Assembly (NCBI GenBank): GCA_003248935.1
Contig: QFQF01000004.1
Coordinates: 171,116-235,115 of the forward strand
Source of the DNA: Sphingobium sp.
GTDB taxonomy: Bacteria > Pseudomonadota > Alphaproteobacteria > Sphingomonadales > Sphingomonadaceae
DNA length: 64,000 nucleotides
Reading direction: 5' to 3'
Position 1 is the first letter of the stretch, and the number at the start of each line of letters is the position of its first letter. Both the position numbers and the translations under genes were made by a program. Shown here piece by piece: positions 8,271 to 16,386 of this stretch. Below the pieces are notes generated by a model, which saw nothing but the letters and a program-made list of their open reading frames with translations, did not search any database and was not told where the DNA came from.

Positions 8271-9170
8271 TTACTCCGTCCAAGCGAAGTTGGTGGTCCG
8301 CAGCTGGCTGTGAAGGCCGGTATCCTGCACGACATAGCTCAGCATCATCTTGTCTCCCCGGTTGTGGTGCGAATGCACCGCGCCGGGCGGAGTGACGAAC
8401 AGCGTATCGGGCGCCCAGTCGATGCGCTCGCCATCGACCATCGAATAGACGCCCTCGCCCTCGATGCTCAGTGTCAGCGCAACCGAGCTGTGACGATGCG
8501 GCCGCTGGTCGCCGCCGGGCTCCAGTGTGTTGAGCGCCGAGAGCAGGGTCGGCGTCGTGACACGGCGACTTGCCATCATCGCGGTGAGGAACACGACGGA
8601 CTTGCCCGCCGCACGCTGTTCGCTGTTGCGGCCATGGACGTTGTGGAGATGCTGTGCGGCGATCTCGCCGGGAAACAGCGTCGGCTCGATCGCGGCGTCG
8701 CCCGGCGCCGCCCGCAAATAGGCGAGCTCGGGCTCGTTGGTCACTTGCAGCAGGATCGCATCCTGCGCTGCCAGATGCTCGACCGGCTCACCGCCGGGCA
8801 GGCAGAATGCATCGCCGCGCTTCCACGCGAAGGATTCGGCCCGGCACACCGTCTCCCCCGCGCCGCGCATGACGTAGAAGACCTCGCCGGTCGAGCAGTG
8901 CTGATGCTGCAGCGTTTCGCCCGCGCGGATCACGACATAGCGGGCCAGCATGGTCGGCGTGGTCGCGGGCCAGGGGCTGCCCAGCTGCTCGGACAGGTCG
9001 CAAGGGATCGAACCGGTCGCTGCATCGGCCGCGAACGCGCGATCGCGCTCCGCGCGGAACGCCGCGGCCGGCACTTTGGGCACCGGGCGGTCGAAGGCGA
9101 TTTCGGGCGCATAGAATTCAGCGCGCGCGGCGGCCCTGTCAGGCCGTACCATAGACGATATATTCGCCAT
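8271..9170 (-). CDS. bicupin, gentisate 1,2-dioxygenase-like
   Basis: Protein of 299 residues with two cupin barrels. The first (about 80-140) carries HQHCSTGEVFYVMRG, the second (about 215-285) HRHSSVALTLSIEG and PGAVHSHHN, giving the metal-binding His sets of gentisate- or 1-hydroxy-2-naphthoate-dioxygenase-like bicupins. Ring cleavage of a salicylate- or gentisate-type aromatic is possible, but the family also holds non-oxygenase members. The start ATG at 9170 has a very strong ribosome site (AAGGAGGAGGAAC) placed inside the end of the upstream dehydrogenase gene, which it overlaps by 32 bp. Confidence 0.82.
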   Translation of the reverse strand: MANISSMVRPDRAAARAEFYAPEIAFDRPVPKVPAAAFRAERDRAFAADAATGSIPCDLSEQLGSPWPATTPTMLARYVVIRAGETLQHQHCSTGEVFYVMRGAGETVCRAESFAWKRGDAFCLPGGEPVEHLAAQDAILLQVTNEPELAYLRAAPGDAAIEPTLFPGEIAAQHLHNVHGRNSEQRAAGKSVVFLTAMMASRRVTTPTLLSALNTLEPGGDQRPHRHSSVALTLSIEGEGVYSMVDGERIDWAPDTLFVTPPGAVHSHHNRGDKMMLSYVVQDTGLHSQLRTTNFAWTE

Positions 9171-10014
9171 GTTCCTCCTCCTTCACCGGCAGAAGCGTCA
9201 CCCCGCCGGAGATCAGTTGTTCGAGTGCATCCAACCCGGCCTGAGCCAGCGGCCGCCAATAGGCGCGTTCGTCCGCCGGCATGGCCTCGATCGCCAGGTC
9301 GACATCCTTCACCAATACCCCTCGCACATGATGCGCGCGCTTTGGCACATGCAGCCGCGCGATCAGATCGACAGCAAAGCTGCGCCCGGTTCCCACCATC
9401 AGCGCCTGGCGCAGCGCCGCGGGCTCGACTCCCACCTTCCGGCCGAGCGCAAGCGCGTGGAATGCCTGGCCGATATTGACCACGGCCATCAAGTTATTGA
9501 CCAGCTTCGCATTCATCGCGGCGCCGACATCGCCCATGCGGATGATCGTTCCGGCGTAGCTCTCGAGCACCGGCATCGTCCGTGCGATCGCACCGGCATC
9601 GCCCCCCGTCATCACCAGCAATTTGCGCGCGAGCGCGGCATGCCCTGATCCCGACACCGGCATATCGAGCAAGGCGGCGCCCCGGGCGGAAACCATTTGC
9701 GCCAGCTCGACACAGGTTTTCGGGTTGATGGTCGAATGGATCGCGACCAGGCTTCGCTTGCGCAGGGCCGCGATCATGCCGCGATCGATGAGCAGTTCAC
9801 GTACATCGGCATCACCGGTCACGCACAGGCAGACCAGATCGCAAGCTGACGCCAGCGCCGCAGGATCTGCCGCAACCCCTGCCCCGCGCGCCACAAACCG
9901 CTCGATCGCAGACGCCCGCCGTGCCCAGACCATCAGCGGAAAGCCCGCATCCGCAATCATGCGCGCCATCGGGCCACCCTGATCGCCCAGACCGATGAAT
10001 CCGACCCGCATCAC
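9139..10014 (-). CDS. NAD(P)-dependent 3-hydroxyisobutyrate dehydrogenase-family protein
   Basis: Beta-hydroxyacid dehydrogenase of 291 residues. The N-terminal Rossmann motif is GFIGLGDQGGPMARMI; the substrate-binding region is DMPVSGSGHAA (usual form SGGxxGA); the catalytic Lys is in NAKLVNNLMAV. The C-terminus has KDVDLAIEAM, typical of the family. It overlaps the downstream bicupin by 32 bp and lies directly after the thiolase-like gene (stop of one at 10015, start of the other at 10014). Oxidation of a 3-hydroxy acid or the reverse is expected; the substrate is unknown. Confidence 0.9.
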   Translation of the reverse strand: MMRVGFIGLGDQGGPMARMIADAGFPLMVWARRASAIERFVARGAGVAADPAALASACDLVCLCVTGDADVRELLIDRGMIAALRKRSLVAIHSTINPKTCVELAQMVSARGAALLDMPVSGSGHAALARKLLVMTGGDAGAIARTMPVLESYAGTIIRMGDVGAAMNAKLVNNLMAVVNIGQAFHALALGRKVGVEPAALRQALMVGTGRSFAVDLIARLHVPKRAHHVRGVLVKDVDLAIEAMPADERAYWRPLAQAGLDALEQLISGGVTLLPVKEEEHGEYIVYGTA

Positions 10015-11202
10015 CTACTCTCGCACCAGCAGCATGCAGCCCGCCAGGGGGCCACCGGCCGTGCAGTTTACGCTCACCCTCACATCGCCGGGCACTTGCC
10101 GCGCGCCGCCGCGCTCCCACAACTGGGTACAGGCCTCGTGCAGCTGACCATAAGCATGCAGGCGTCCGGCCGAGAGCTGACCTCCCCCGGTGTTGATCGG
10201 CATCTCACCCTCGATCGCGATCCGCTTGCCGCCTTCGACGAAGGCGGCGGCGTCGGCGTGGTCGCAAATTCCCATCGACCCGAGCCAGGCCAGCGTATGG
10301 TAGGTGAAGCCGTCATAGAGCTGCGCCATGTCCAGATCGGCAGGCGTGAGATCGGTGCGCGACCACATCATCTTCGCCACCGACTGGGTCGCCTGCGTCG
10401 CGGGCGTCTCGATCTGCGACCAGCTGTAGCGGCGATGGAGTGCCGACCCGACCGCCTCGATGCGCAGCACCGGGTTGCGCAGATCGCGCGCAATCTCACG
10501 GCGCGATACGATCAGCGCCACCGCGCCATCGCACGGCACGTCGCAATCATAGAGGTGCAGGGGCGTGCATATGAGCGGGGATGCCAGATAGTCGCCGATC
10601 GTGATCGGGTCGCGATACACCGCTTTGGGATTGCGCGCCGCGTTGCGCCGGTTGTTGACCGCGATCCAGCCGACCTGGTCGGGCCGCGCGCCATAATCGT
10701 GGATGAACCGCTGGAAATAGAGCGATTGCTGTACCGCCGCCGAGAGCGCCCAATAGGGCGCCCATTCGGCAAGCTGGCCATGAGCGCGCTCATGCCCCTT
10801 GAACAAGGCGTTGGCAAAGGTCCCGCCCTTGCGCGCCGAGGCTTCATAGACGGTGCGGAATACGAGGACATGGTTGCAAAGCCCCGCCGCGATGGCGCCG
10901 ATGGCATTGAATACCGCGCCCAGCTGTCCCGGCGTTTCGCCGCCGCCCGAATACCAGTTGGGCTCGATCCGAAGCGCATCCATCAATGCGGGCACGCCGA
11001 CCGGCGAAAAGCCCGAAGCATTATTGTCGCCACCGGGATAGCTCGACACGCCATCGATGTCGGCGCGCGTCAGTCCCGCATCCTCGATCGCTTCCATGCA
11101 TGCGTCGATCGTGAGGTTCAGCGGTGTCTTGCTGGCGCCGCGCGATACTTCGGACATGCCGATCCCGGTGATCGCGCATTCCTTCTCGCCGTAACCGCTC
11201 AT
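10015..11202 (-). CDS. thiolase-like protein (SCP2/Ltp type) without the nucleophilic Cys
   Basis: Thiolase-fold protein of 395 residues from the lipid-transfer-protein/SCP2-thiolase branch. N-terminus ITGIGMSEVSRGASKTPLNL; C-terminal element NTGGGQLSAGRLHAYGQLHE. Where thiolases carry the acyl-accepting Cys, this protein reads SGGGETPGQLGAVFNAIG, with no Cys. That is the pattern of steroid Ltp2-type retro-aldolases, which need a DUF35 partner. The DUF35 gene lies directly upstream with a 4-bp overlap (11199-11202). I infer a retro-aldol C-C cleavage of a 3-hydroxyacyl-CoA side chain rather than thiolysis. A second such gene lies at 39840. Confidence 0.9.
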   Translation of the reverse strand: MSGYGEKECAITGIGMSEVSRGASKTPLNLTIDACMEAIEDAGLTRADIDGVSSYPGGDNNASGFSPVGVPALMDALRIEPNWYSGGGETPGQLGAVFNAIGAIAAGLCNHVLVFRTVYEASARKGGTFANALFKGHERAHGQLAEWAPYWALSAAVQQSLYFQRFIHDYGARPDQVGWIAVNNRRNAARNPKAVYRDPITIGDYLASPLICTPLHLYDCDVPCDGAVALIVSRREIARDLRNPVLRIEAVGSALHRRYSWSQIETPATQATQSVAKMMWSRTDLTPADLDMAQLYDGFTYHTLAWLGSMGICDHADAAAFVEGGKRIAIEGEMPINTGGGQLSAGRLHAYGQLHEACTQLWERGGARQVPGDVRVSVNCTAGGPLAGCMLLVRE

Positions 11203-11606
11203 GCCGCAGGCCCGAACAGCGGTACATGGAGATCTTCGACCGTCTCGAACCGCACCGAGACCGCCATCCCGATCTCGACATCGTCCGGATCGCAGCCGAC
11301 GATATTCGCCGGCAACCGCAGAACCGCCTGCTCGTCGAGTTCGACCAGCGCCAGCACATAGGGCACCGGCAGGTCCGGTACCCAGGCCTTGTAGTTGACG
11401 GTGAAGCTATAGACCCGCCCGCGTCCCGACACGGCTTGCGGCGCGACCGTACGGCTTTCGCAAGCCGGGCAGAAGCGCGCCGGCGGATGCACATGATAGC
11501 CGCAATCGGCGCAACGTGCGATCATCAGCAGCCCATCGCGACCGCCGGTCCAGAAAGGCCGGTTATCGCCATTGACCGCGGGCAGTGGCCGAACAGGGCC
11601 GTTCAT
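11199..11606 (-). CDS. Zn-ribbon / OB-fold (DUF35) acyl-CoA-associated protein
   Basis: Protein of 135 residues. The N-terminal rubredoxin-like zinc ribbon has CADC and CPAC knuckles separated by GYHVHPPARF, followed by an OB fold (GRVYSFTVNYKAW, PYVLALVELDEQ). This is the DUF35/ChsH2-type C-terminal half that partners thiolase-like aldolases or MaoC hydratases in steroid side-chain catabolism. The start ATG at 11606 is chosen because the upstream extension lacks family similarity. Its stop overlaps the start of the thiolase-like gene (TCAT on the plus strand), supporting a stoichiometric complex. Confidence 0.9.
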   Translation of the reverse strand: MNGPVRPLPAVNGDNRPFWTGGRDGLLMIARCADCGYHVHPPARFCPACESRTVAPQAVSGRGRVYSFTVNYKAWVPDLPVPYVLALVELDEQAVLRLPANIVGCDPDDVEIGMAVSVRFETVEDLHVPLFGPAA

Positions 11607-11753
11607 CGCTTTCTCTCTCCCGCGCGCTTCTCGGACTTCTCGCCTCAACCGCAGCTAGGACCAAAAGCGCTTCCCCCGCCACCGGGGGCCGCGATTCATC
11701 GCCTATCTGTTCGCATGGGGGCTCCGCTTGGCTTTGCCGGCATGCGCGCCCAC

Positions 11754-11769
11754 TCTCCCGATCGGGAGA
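11754..11769. promoter_or_regulatory. 16-bp perfect palindrome over the ribosome site of the aldo/keto reductase
   Basis: TCTCCCGATCGGGAGA, perfect on both arms. Its right arm contains the GGGAGA that acts as the Shine-Dalgarno for the ATG at 11775. It could be a protein operator or a short hairpin that hides the ribosome site. Confidence 0.4.
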
Positions 11770-11774
11770 AGCGG

Positions 11775-12794
11775 ATGCGTTATTCAAGGCTCGGCGACAG
11801 CGGGCTGCTGGTTTCAAAGCTCGCCTTCGGGACGATGACCCTCGGCTCCGCGTGGAAGGGGCCTTTGGCCGCAATTGACGCGCGCGCGTGCACAACGCTC
11901 GTCAATCGCGCACTCGACTCCGGACTCAATTTCTTCGACACCGCCGACGTCTATCATCGAGGCGAGTCAGAGACGCTGTTCGGGCGGGCGCTCGGCAAGC
12001 GGCGCGGCGAAGCGGTGATCGCGACCAAGGTCGGCATGAGGATGGATCAGGGCCTGCAGAATGCCGGCCTCTCCGCCCGGCATATCCATGGATCGATCGA
12101 TGCCAGCCTGTCGCGCATCGGGACCGACTGGGTCGATGTCTTTATCTGCCACCGCCCCGATCCGCTGACCCCGCTGCACGAGACGCTCACCGCGCTCGAT
12201 GCCGTGGTTCGCGCGGGCAAGGCGCGCTATATCGGGTTCTCCAACTGGCCAGCCTGGCTCGCCGCCAAGGCAATCGCGATGCAACAGGCGAACGGGCTGG
12301 CCCGGTTCGTGACCGGGCAGATGTATTATTCACTCATCGCCCGCGACATCGAGCAGGAATATGTGCCGCTGGCGCTGGACGCGGGGATCGGGACGATGGT
12401 GTGGAGTCCGCTATCGAGCGGGTTCCTCTCCGGCAAATACACGCGCGATGATCCCGGGGGACAGAATGGCCGCCTGGCTTCGATGGACCTGCTGCCCTTC
12501 GACCGGGAGCAGGGTCACCGCATCGTCGATGTGCTGAAGCAGATCGCCGATGCGCGTGAGGTGCCAGTTGCTGCGGTCGCACTTGCCTGGGTACTGGACC
12601 GGCCCGCCGTTGCAACCGCCATCATCGGGTTCAGTTCTGAAGAACAGTTCGACACCAACCTCGCCGCCACCGATCTGGAGCTGACCGCCGCCGAGCGCAC
12701 CGCGCTCGATACGGTGTCGGCGCCGGCAATCCCCTACCCCCAAAACTTCATCGCGCGGTTCGAGTCCGATGCGCGCGCGCAGGCGATCCTATGA
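11775..12794 (+). CDS. aldo/keto reductase
   Basis: AKR-superfamily (beta/alpha)8 oxidoreductase of 339 residues. The start MRYSRLGDSGLLVSKLAFGTM is typical. Catalytic tetrad residues are visible: Asp and Tyr in FFDTADVYHRGE, Lys in VIATKVGM and His in VFICHRPDP. The C-terminal NADPH site IIGFSSEEQFDTNL is present. ATG 11775 follows GGGAGAAG; the long upstream in-frame extension is antisense to the DUF35/thiolase operon and is not used. The stop overlaps the next MFS gene (ATGA). Likely reduces a ketone or aldehyde; substrate unknown. Confidence 0.92.
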   Translation: MRYSRLGDSGLLVSKLAFGTMTLGSAWKGPLAAIDARACTTLVNRALDSGLNFFDTADVYHRGESETLFGRALGKRRGEAVIATKVGMRMDQGLQNAGLSARHIHGSIDASLSRIGTDWVDVFICHRPDPLTPLHETLTALDAVVRAGKARYIGFSNWPAWLAAKAIAMQQANGLARFVTGQMYYSLIARDIEQEYVPLALDAGIGTMVWSPLSSGFLSGKYTRDDPGGQNGRLASMDLLPFDREQGHRIVDVLKQIADAREVPVAAVALAWVLDRPAVATAIIGFSSEEQFDTNLAATDLELTAAERTALDTVSAPAIPYPQNFIARFESDARAQAIL

Positions 12795-14146
12795 CCGAAA
12801 CGCCCAAACATTTGCCCCGCCATGTGATGCTCGCGCTTGCCGGGCCCAGCATTCCGCTGGCAGCGCTCAGCCTTCCTTTGGTCGTCTATCTCCCTGCTTA
12901 TTATTCCGGGACGCTCGGGCTGGACCTCGCGATGGTCGGCACGGTGTTCATGGTCGTCCGCCTGCTCGATATCGGGTTCGATCCGTTTATCGGCGGGGTG
13001 ATGGACCGAATGAAGACCCGGTTCGGGCGCTATCGCCCGTGGCTGGCCATCGCCGCGCCCATCATCATGCTCTCAATGGGCATGCTGTTCATGGCGCGAC
13101 CGGGTGTCGGTCCGCTCTACCTCACCGGCTGGCTGCTGATGGCCTATGCCGGGTGGTCGATCATGACGCTGGCGCAGCTCGCCCTCGCCGCCAATGTCTC
13201 ACCAGACTATCATGAACGCTCCCGCATCTATGGCTGGTGGCAGATCGCCTTCTCGATCGGCATGATCGGGGCGATGCTCATGCCCAAGCTTGTCGGCATG
13301 GCCGGCATTACCGGGCAGGCGGCAAGCATGGCAGCGATGGCCTGGCTGGTGATCGTTCTTGCGCCCGTGATGGTCAGCATCACGCTGGCGCTGGTCCGCG
13401 AACGTCCCGTGGTGGCAGAACGCCAGGGCGGCGGACTGCGCGACTATTTCGAGATGATGCGCAACCGCACCGTTCAGCGCCTGCTTGCCTGTGAGGCATT
13501 ACTCGGAATTACCGGCGGCGCGACATCGACGCTGGCGCTGTTCTACTTCACGCGGACCAAGGGGCTGGACGCGGCCGATCTGGGTCTGTTGTTCATCGTT
13601 CATGCCATCGCCGGCATGGCCTTGACGCCGCTCTGGTCGCGGCTGGCCATTGCGATCGGCAAGCATCACGCGCTGGCCGTCGCCGCGCTGGTCTATGCGG
13701 CCGGTCAGGTGGCGATCTGGGCGGTACCGGCCGGACAGCTTGTCCTGCTGTTGCTGGCCCAGGGCATCGTCGGCATCGCCTATGGCGGCTCGTCGTTGCT
13801 GCCCCGCGCAATGATCGCCGATGTCAGCGACAAGGAGCGGCTTCGTACGCGGCAGGAACGGACCGGTTTGCTCTACGCGCTGCTGATCGGGGTCTGGAAG
13901 ATCGGCCAAGCCGTGTCCGTCGGCCTGATGTTCTGGGCGCTGTCGCTGTTCGCATTCAACCCCGCGCCCGGCGCCACCAACGCCGCGTCGGCAATGATGG
14001 GCCTGCAGATCCTCTATATCGGCCTGCCGATCCTCTTGTGCTGCGCGGCTGCCTGGGTCGCCTTTCGTTATCCGCTAACCGCGGCCCGTCATGCCGAAAT
14101 CCGGCTCGAACTGGAGCGTATCGATGCATCACCCGTCAGCGCCTGA
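12791..14146 (+). CDS. MFS transporter, GPH (glycoside-pentoside-hexuronide) type
   Basis: Integral membrane protein of 451 residues with about twelve hydrophobic segments. GPH-family hallmarks are the early loop DPFIGGVMDRMKTRFGRYRP and the cytoplasmic motif ADVSDKERLRTRQERTGLLY. Members usually take up sugars by cation symport, though related proteins sit in many aromatic and lipid catabolic clusters. Its ATG overlaps the aldo/keto reductase stop, and its 3' end overlaps the next transporter gene by 23 bp, so the three genes form an operon. Substrate unknown. Confidence 0.9.
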   Translation: MTETPKHLPRHVMLALAGPSIPLAALSLPLVVYLPAYYSGTLGLDLAMVGTVFMVVRLLDIGFDPFIGGVMDRMKTRFGRYRPWLAIAAPIIMLSMGMLFMARPGVGPLYLTGWLLMAYAGWSIMTLAQLALAANVSPDYHERSRIYGWWQIAFSIGMIGAMLMPKLVGMAGITGQAASMAAMAWLVIVLAPVMVSITLALVRERPVVAERQGGGLRDYFEMMRNRTVQRLLACEALLGITGGATSTLALFYFTRTKGLDAADLGLLFIVHAIAGMALTPLWSRLAIAIGKHHALAVAALVYAAGQVAIWAVPAGQLVLLLLAQGIVGIAYGGSSLLPRAMIADVSDKERLRTRQERTGLLYALLIGVWKIGQAVSVGLMFWALSLFAFNPAPGATNAASAMMGLQILYIGLPILLCCAAAWVAFRYPLTAARHAEIRLELERIDASPVSA

Positions 14147-15374
14147 ACCCTCGCGCGGTCAAACGCTTGCTGAATGGCGAACCGGCTGGGCGCTGGTCGT
14201 CGCAGCCTGTTGCGGCGTCGCGCTGGGCAGTGTTCAGATCTATGCGACCGGCGTGTTCGTGGCCCCGCTCGAAGCCGAGTTCGGCTGGTCGCGCGCGGAC
14301 ATATCGGCGGCGCTGATGGCGCCCGCGCTGCTTGGCGTAGCGTTGTCGCCCCTGTTCGGGATTTTCATCGACCGATGGGGTGCGCGGCGGATGGCGATCC
14401 CCGGCACGATCATGGTCTGTGCCACTACCGCCTCGCTGTCGCTTGCGGGTCCCTCGATCTACAGCTGGTGGGCGCTGTGGGCCGTGTTCGGGGTCGCCAC
14501 GCTTTTCCTGAAGCCGACGATATGGTCGACCGCGGTATCGTCGCATTTCTCGGCCGGGCGCGGGCTGGCGCTGGCGGTCATGCTGTCGGGCACTGGCCTC
14601 GCGCAGGCATGCCTGCCGACGATCACCCGGCTGCTGATCGACGGTTTGGGCTGGCGAGGCGCATATCTTGCACTAGGCACCGGTTTTGCCTTGGTCGTCG
14701 TCCCCGTGCTCTGGTTCTTCTTCCACGACGCGCGCTTCGAACGGGATGGCAGCGGCAAGAAGATTTCCGATGCCGTGACCGGGTACACGCTGCGCGAAGG
14801 CGTCCGCACGCGGCAATTCTGGCAGCTCCTGCTTACGGCGATCATCATCACTGGCGTGATCGTCGGCTTTGTCTTTCATCTCGTGCCGTTATTGTCGGAA
14901 ATGGGGCTGAGCCGCGCGAACGCGACCTATGCCGCCGGGATCGCCGGCATCTTCTCGATCATCGGACGGCTGGGGGTGGGGTTCATGCTGGACCGGCTGC
15001 CCGGTCCGCCGGTCGGCGCCATCAGCGTTGCGTTGCCGATCATCGCCGCAGCGCTGCTGCTCGCTTTCCCTGGCTCGGTTCCGATGGCGATCGTCGCCAT
15101 CGCGTTTCTCGGCCTGTGTATCGGTGGCGAATATGATTCGGTCATCTATCTCTCCACGCGCTATTTCGGGATGCGCAGCTTCGGCAGCCTGTTCGGCTGG
15201 ATCACGTCCGCGCTGCTCGCAGGCGTCGGGCTGGGACCGTGGATCGCGGGAACGATTCGCGACGCCACCGGGGCCTATGACTTGTTTCTGTGGATCGTCA
15301 TTCCCCTGGCCGGTCTCTCCGCGCTGCTGCTCGGGACCTTGGGCCGATATCCGGACCATGGCCCGGCAGCCTGA
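14124..15374 (+). CDS. MFS transporter, OFA/monocarboxylate-like
   Basis: Membrane protein of 416 residues with about twelve hydrophobic segments. It begins MHHPSAPEPSRGQTLAEWRT, then has VFVAPLEAEFGWSRADISAAL and the loop GIFIDRWGARRMAIPG, a pattern of the oxalate/formate antiporter-like and monocarboxylate MFS branch. I start at ATG 14124, inside the previous gene, as the first Met giving a normal N-terminus. Together with the GPH-type carrier it makes a tandem of two unrelated MFS transporters. An organic acid substrate is inferred. Confidence 0.9.
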   Translation: MHHPSAPEPSRGQTLAEWRTGWALVVAACCGVALGSVQIYATGVFVAPLEAEFGWSRADISAALMAPALLGVALSPLFGIFIDRWGARRMAIPGTIMVCATTASLSLAGPSIYSWWALWAVFGVATLFLKPTIWSTAVSSHFSAGRGLALAVMLSGTGLAQACLPTITRLLIDGLGWRGAYLALGTGFALVVVPVLWFFFHDARFERDGSGKKISDAVTGYTLREGVRTRQFWQLLLTAIIITGVIVGFVFHLVPLLSEMGLSRANATYAAGIAGIFSIIGRLGVGFMLDRLPGPPVGAISVALPIIAAALLLAFPGSVPMAIVAIAFLGLCIGGEYDSVIYLSTRYFGMRSFGSLFGWITSALLAGVGLGPWIAGTIRDATGAYDLFLWIVIPLAGLSALLLGTLGRYPDHGPAA

Positions 15375-15378
15375 ATGA

Positions 15379-16230
15379 TCAGCCGCGCGCGGCCTTGTCG
15401 CGCGCGTCGATCCCGCGGGCAGCAGCCTTGGCGTCCGCCCATTGCGCGTCGCTCCACTCGGTCAATGCCGAGAAATTCTGTCCCGTGCCTTGCCAGGCGG
15501 CCCCGTCGATCGCGATGGTCTGCCCATTGATGAACTCGGCGCCCGGCGCGAGCAGGAATATGGCCAGATTGCCCAGTTCCTGCGGCGTGCCGTGGCGCCC
15601 CATCGGGTTCCAGCCGAAGCGGCTGTCGCCCGTGGGATTGAGGCGCGCGCTGGCCCCTTCGGTCTCGAACGGGCCGGGGCAGATCGCATTGAGCCGGATG
15701 CCGCGCCCGCCCCATTCCACTGCCAGGCTTTGCGTCATGACATGAACCCCGGCCTTCGACATGGCCGAGGGCACCGCGAAGGGGGATCCGTTCCACACCC
15801 AGGTCGCCAGGATCGACACGACCGATCCCTTGGTTCCTCCGGCGAGCCACCGTTTGCCACAGGCTTGCGTCATCTGGAACGTGCCCTTGAACACGATGTC
15901 GGCGATGGCATCGAACCCGCGCATCGACAGGTCCTCCGTCCGGGCAAGGAAATTTCCGGCGGCGTTATTGACGAGTCCGGTAAGCGGACCGCTGGCCCAG
16001 ATCGTATCGAGCATCGCCTCGATCGCCTCGGACGACTTGATGTCGCACACGATCGGGATCGCGCCCGTCCCCAGTTCCGCCGCGGCTTCCTCGAGCACCG
16101 AGGAACGGCGGCCGCACAGATAGACGGTTGCGCCGAGCGCGACACAGGCCCGCGCGATCTCCTTGCCCAGGCCACTGCCCCCGCCGGTGACAAGGATACG
16201 GGAATTCCGCAACAACCCCTCTGCAAACAT
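15379..16230 (-). CDS. SDR of the 2,4-dienoyl-CoA reductase / trans-2-enoyl-CoA reductase type
   Basis: SDR of 283 residues starting MFAEGLLRNSRILVTGGGSG; cofactor motif TGGGSGLGKE and NNAAGNF are clear. At the YxxxK site it reads PSAMSKAG: the Lys is kept but the Tyr is replaced, as in peroxisomal-type dienoyl-CoA reductases. The element APGPFETEG-like (CPGPFETEGASARL) also matches that subfamily. It therefore probably reduces an enoyl- or dienoyl-CoA rather than a ketone. The gene stands alone on the minus strand, divergent from the acyl-CoA dehydrogenase operon and convergent with the MFS gene 4 bp away. Confidence 0.85.
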   Translation of the reverse strand: MFAEGLLRNSRILVTGGGSGLGKEIARACVALGATVYLCGRRSSVLEEAAAELGTGAIPIVCDIKSSEAIEAMLDTIWASGPLTGLVNNAAGNFLARTEDLSMRGFDAIADIVFKGTFQMTQACGKRWLAGGTKGSVVSILATWVWNGSPFAVPSAMSKAGVHVMTQSLAVEWGGRGIRLNAICPGPFETEGASARLNPTGDSRFGWNPMGRHGTPQELGNLAIFLLAPGAEFINGQTIAIDGAAWQGTGQNFSALTEWSDAQWADAKAAARGIDARDKAARG

Positions 16231-16307
16231 CGCCCTTCTCCTTCCCCACGGGCTTGGCGCGCCGGAGGTCCAAAGGTCAACGCGTTGCGCAGCACATATC
16301 GGATACT

Positions 16308-16325
16308 TGGCGCGAGCACGCGCCA
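16308..16325. promoter_or_regulatory. 18-bp inverted repeat (7-4-7) in a divergent promoter
   Basis: TGGCGCG-AGCA-CGCGCCA, perfect arms, between the DECR-like SDR gene (start 16230, minus) and the acyl-CoA dehydrogenase operon (start 16387, plus). Candidate operator; GC-rich arms make a chance occurrence more likely than for AT-containing dyads. Confidence 0.3.
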
Positions 16326-16386
16326 GCCCTTTACGCGCCGCCCTCCAATGGATCAGGGACAGATGCAAAGGAGTGGATGAACGACC

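Noticed and set aside
10096..11361. 421-codon plus-strand frame and the upstream extension of the aldo/keto reductase
   Set aside because: Antisense to the thiolase/DUF35 pair. The reductase starts at 11775 with its own ribosome site.
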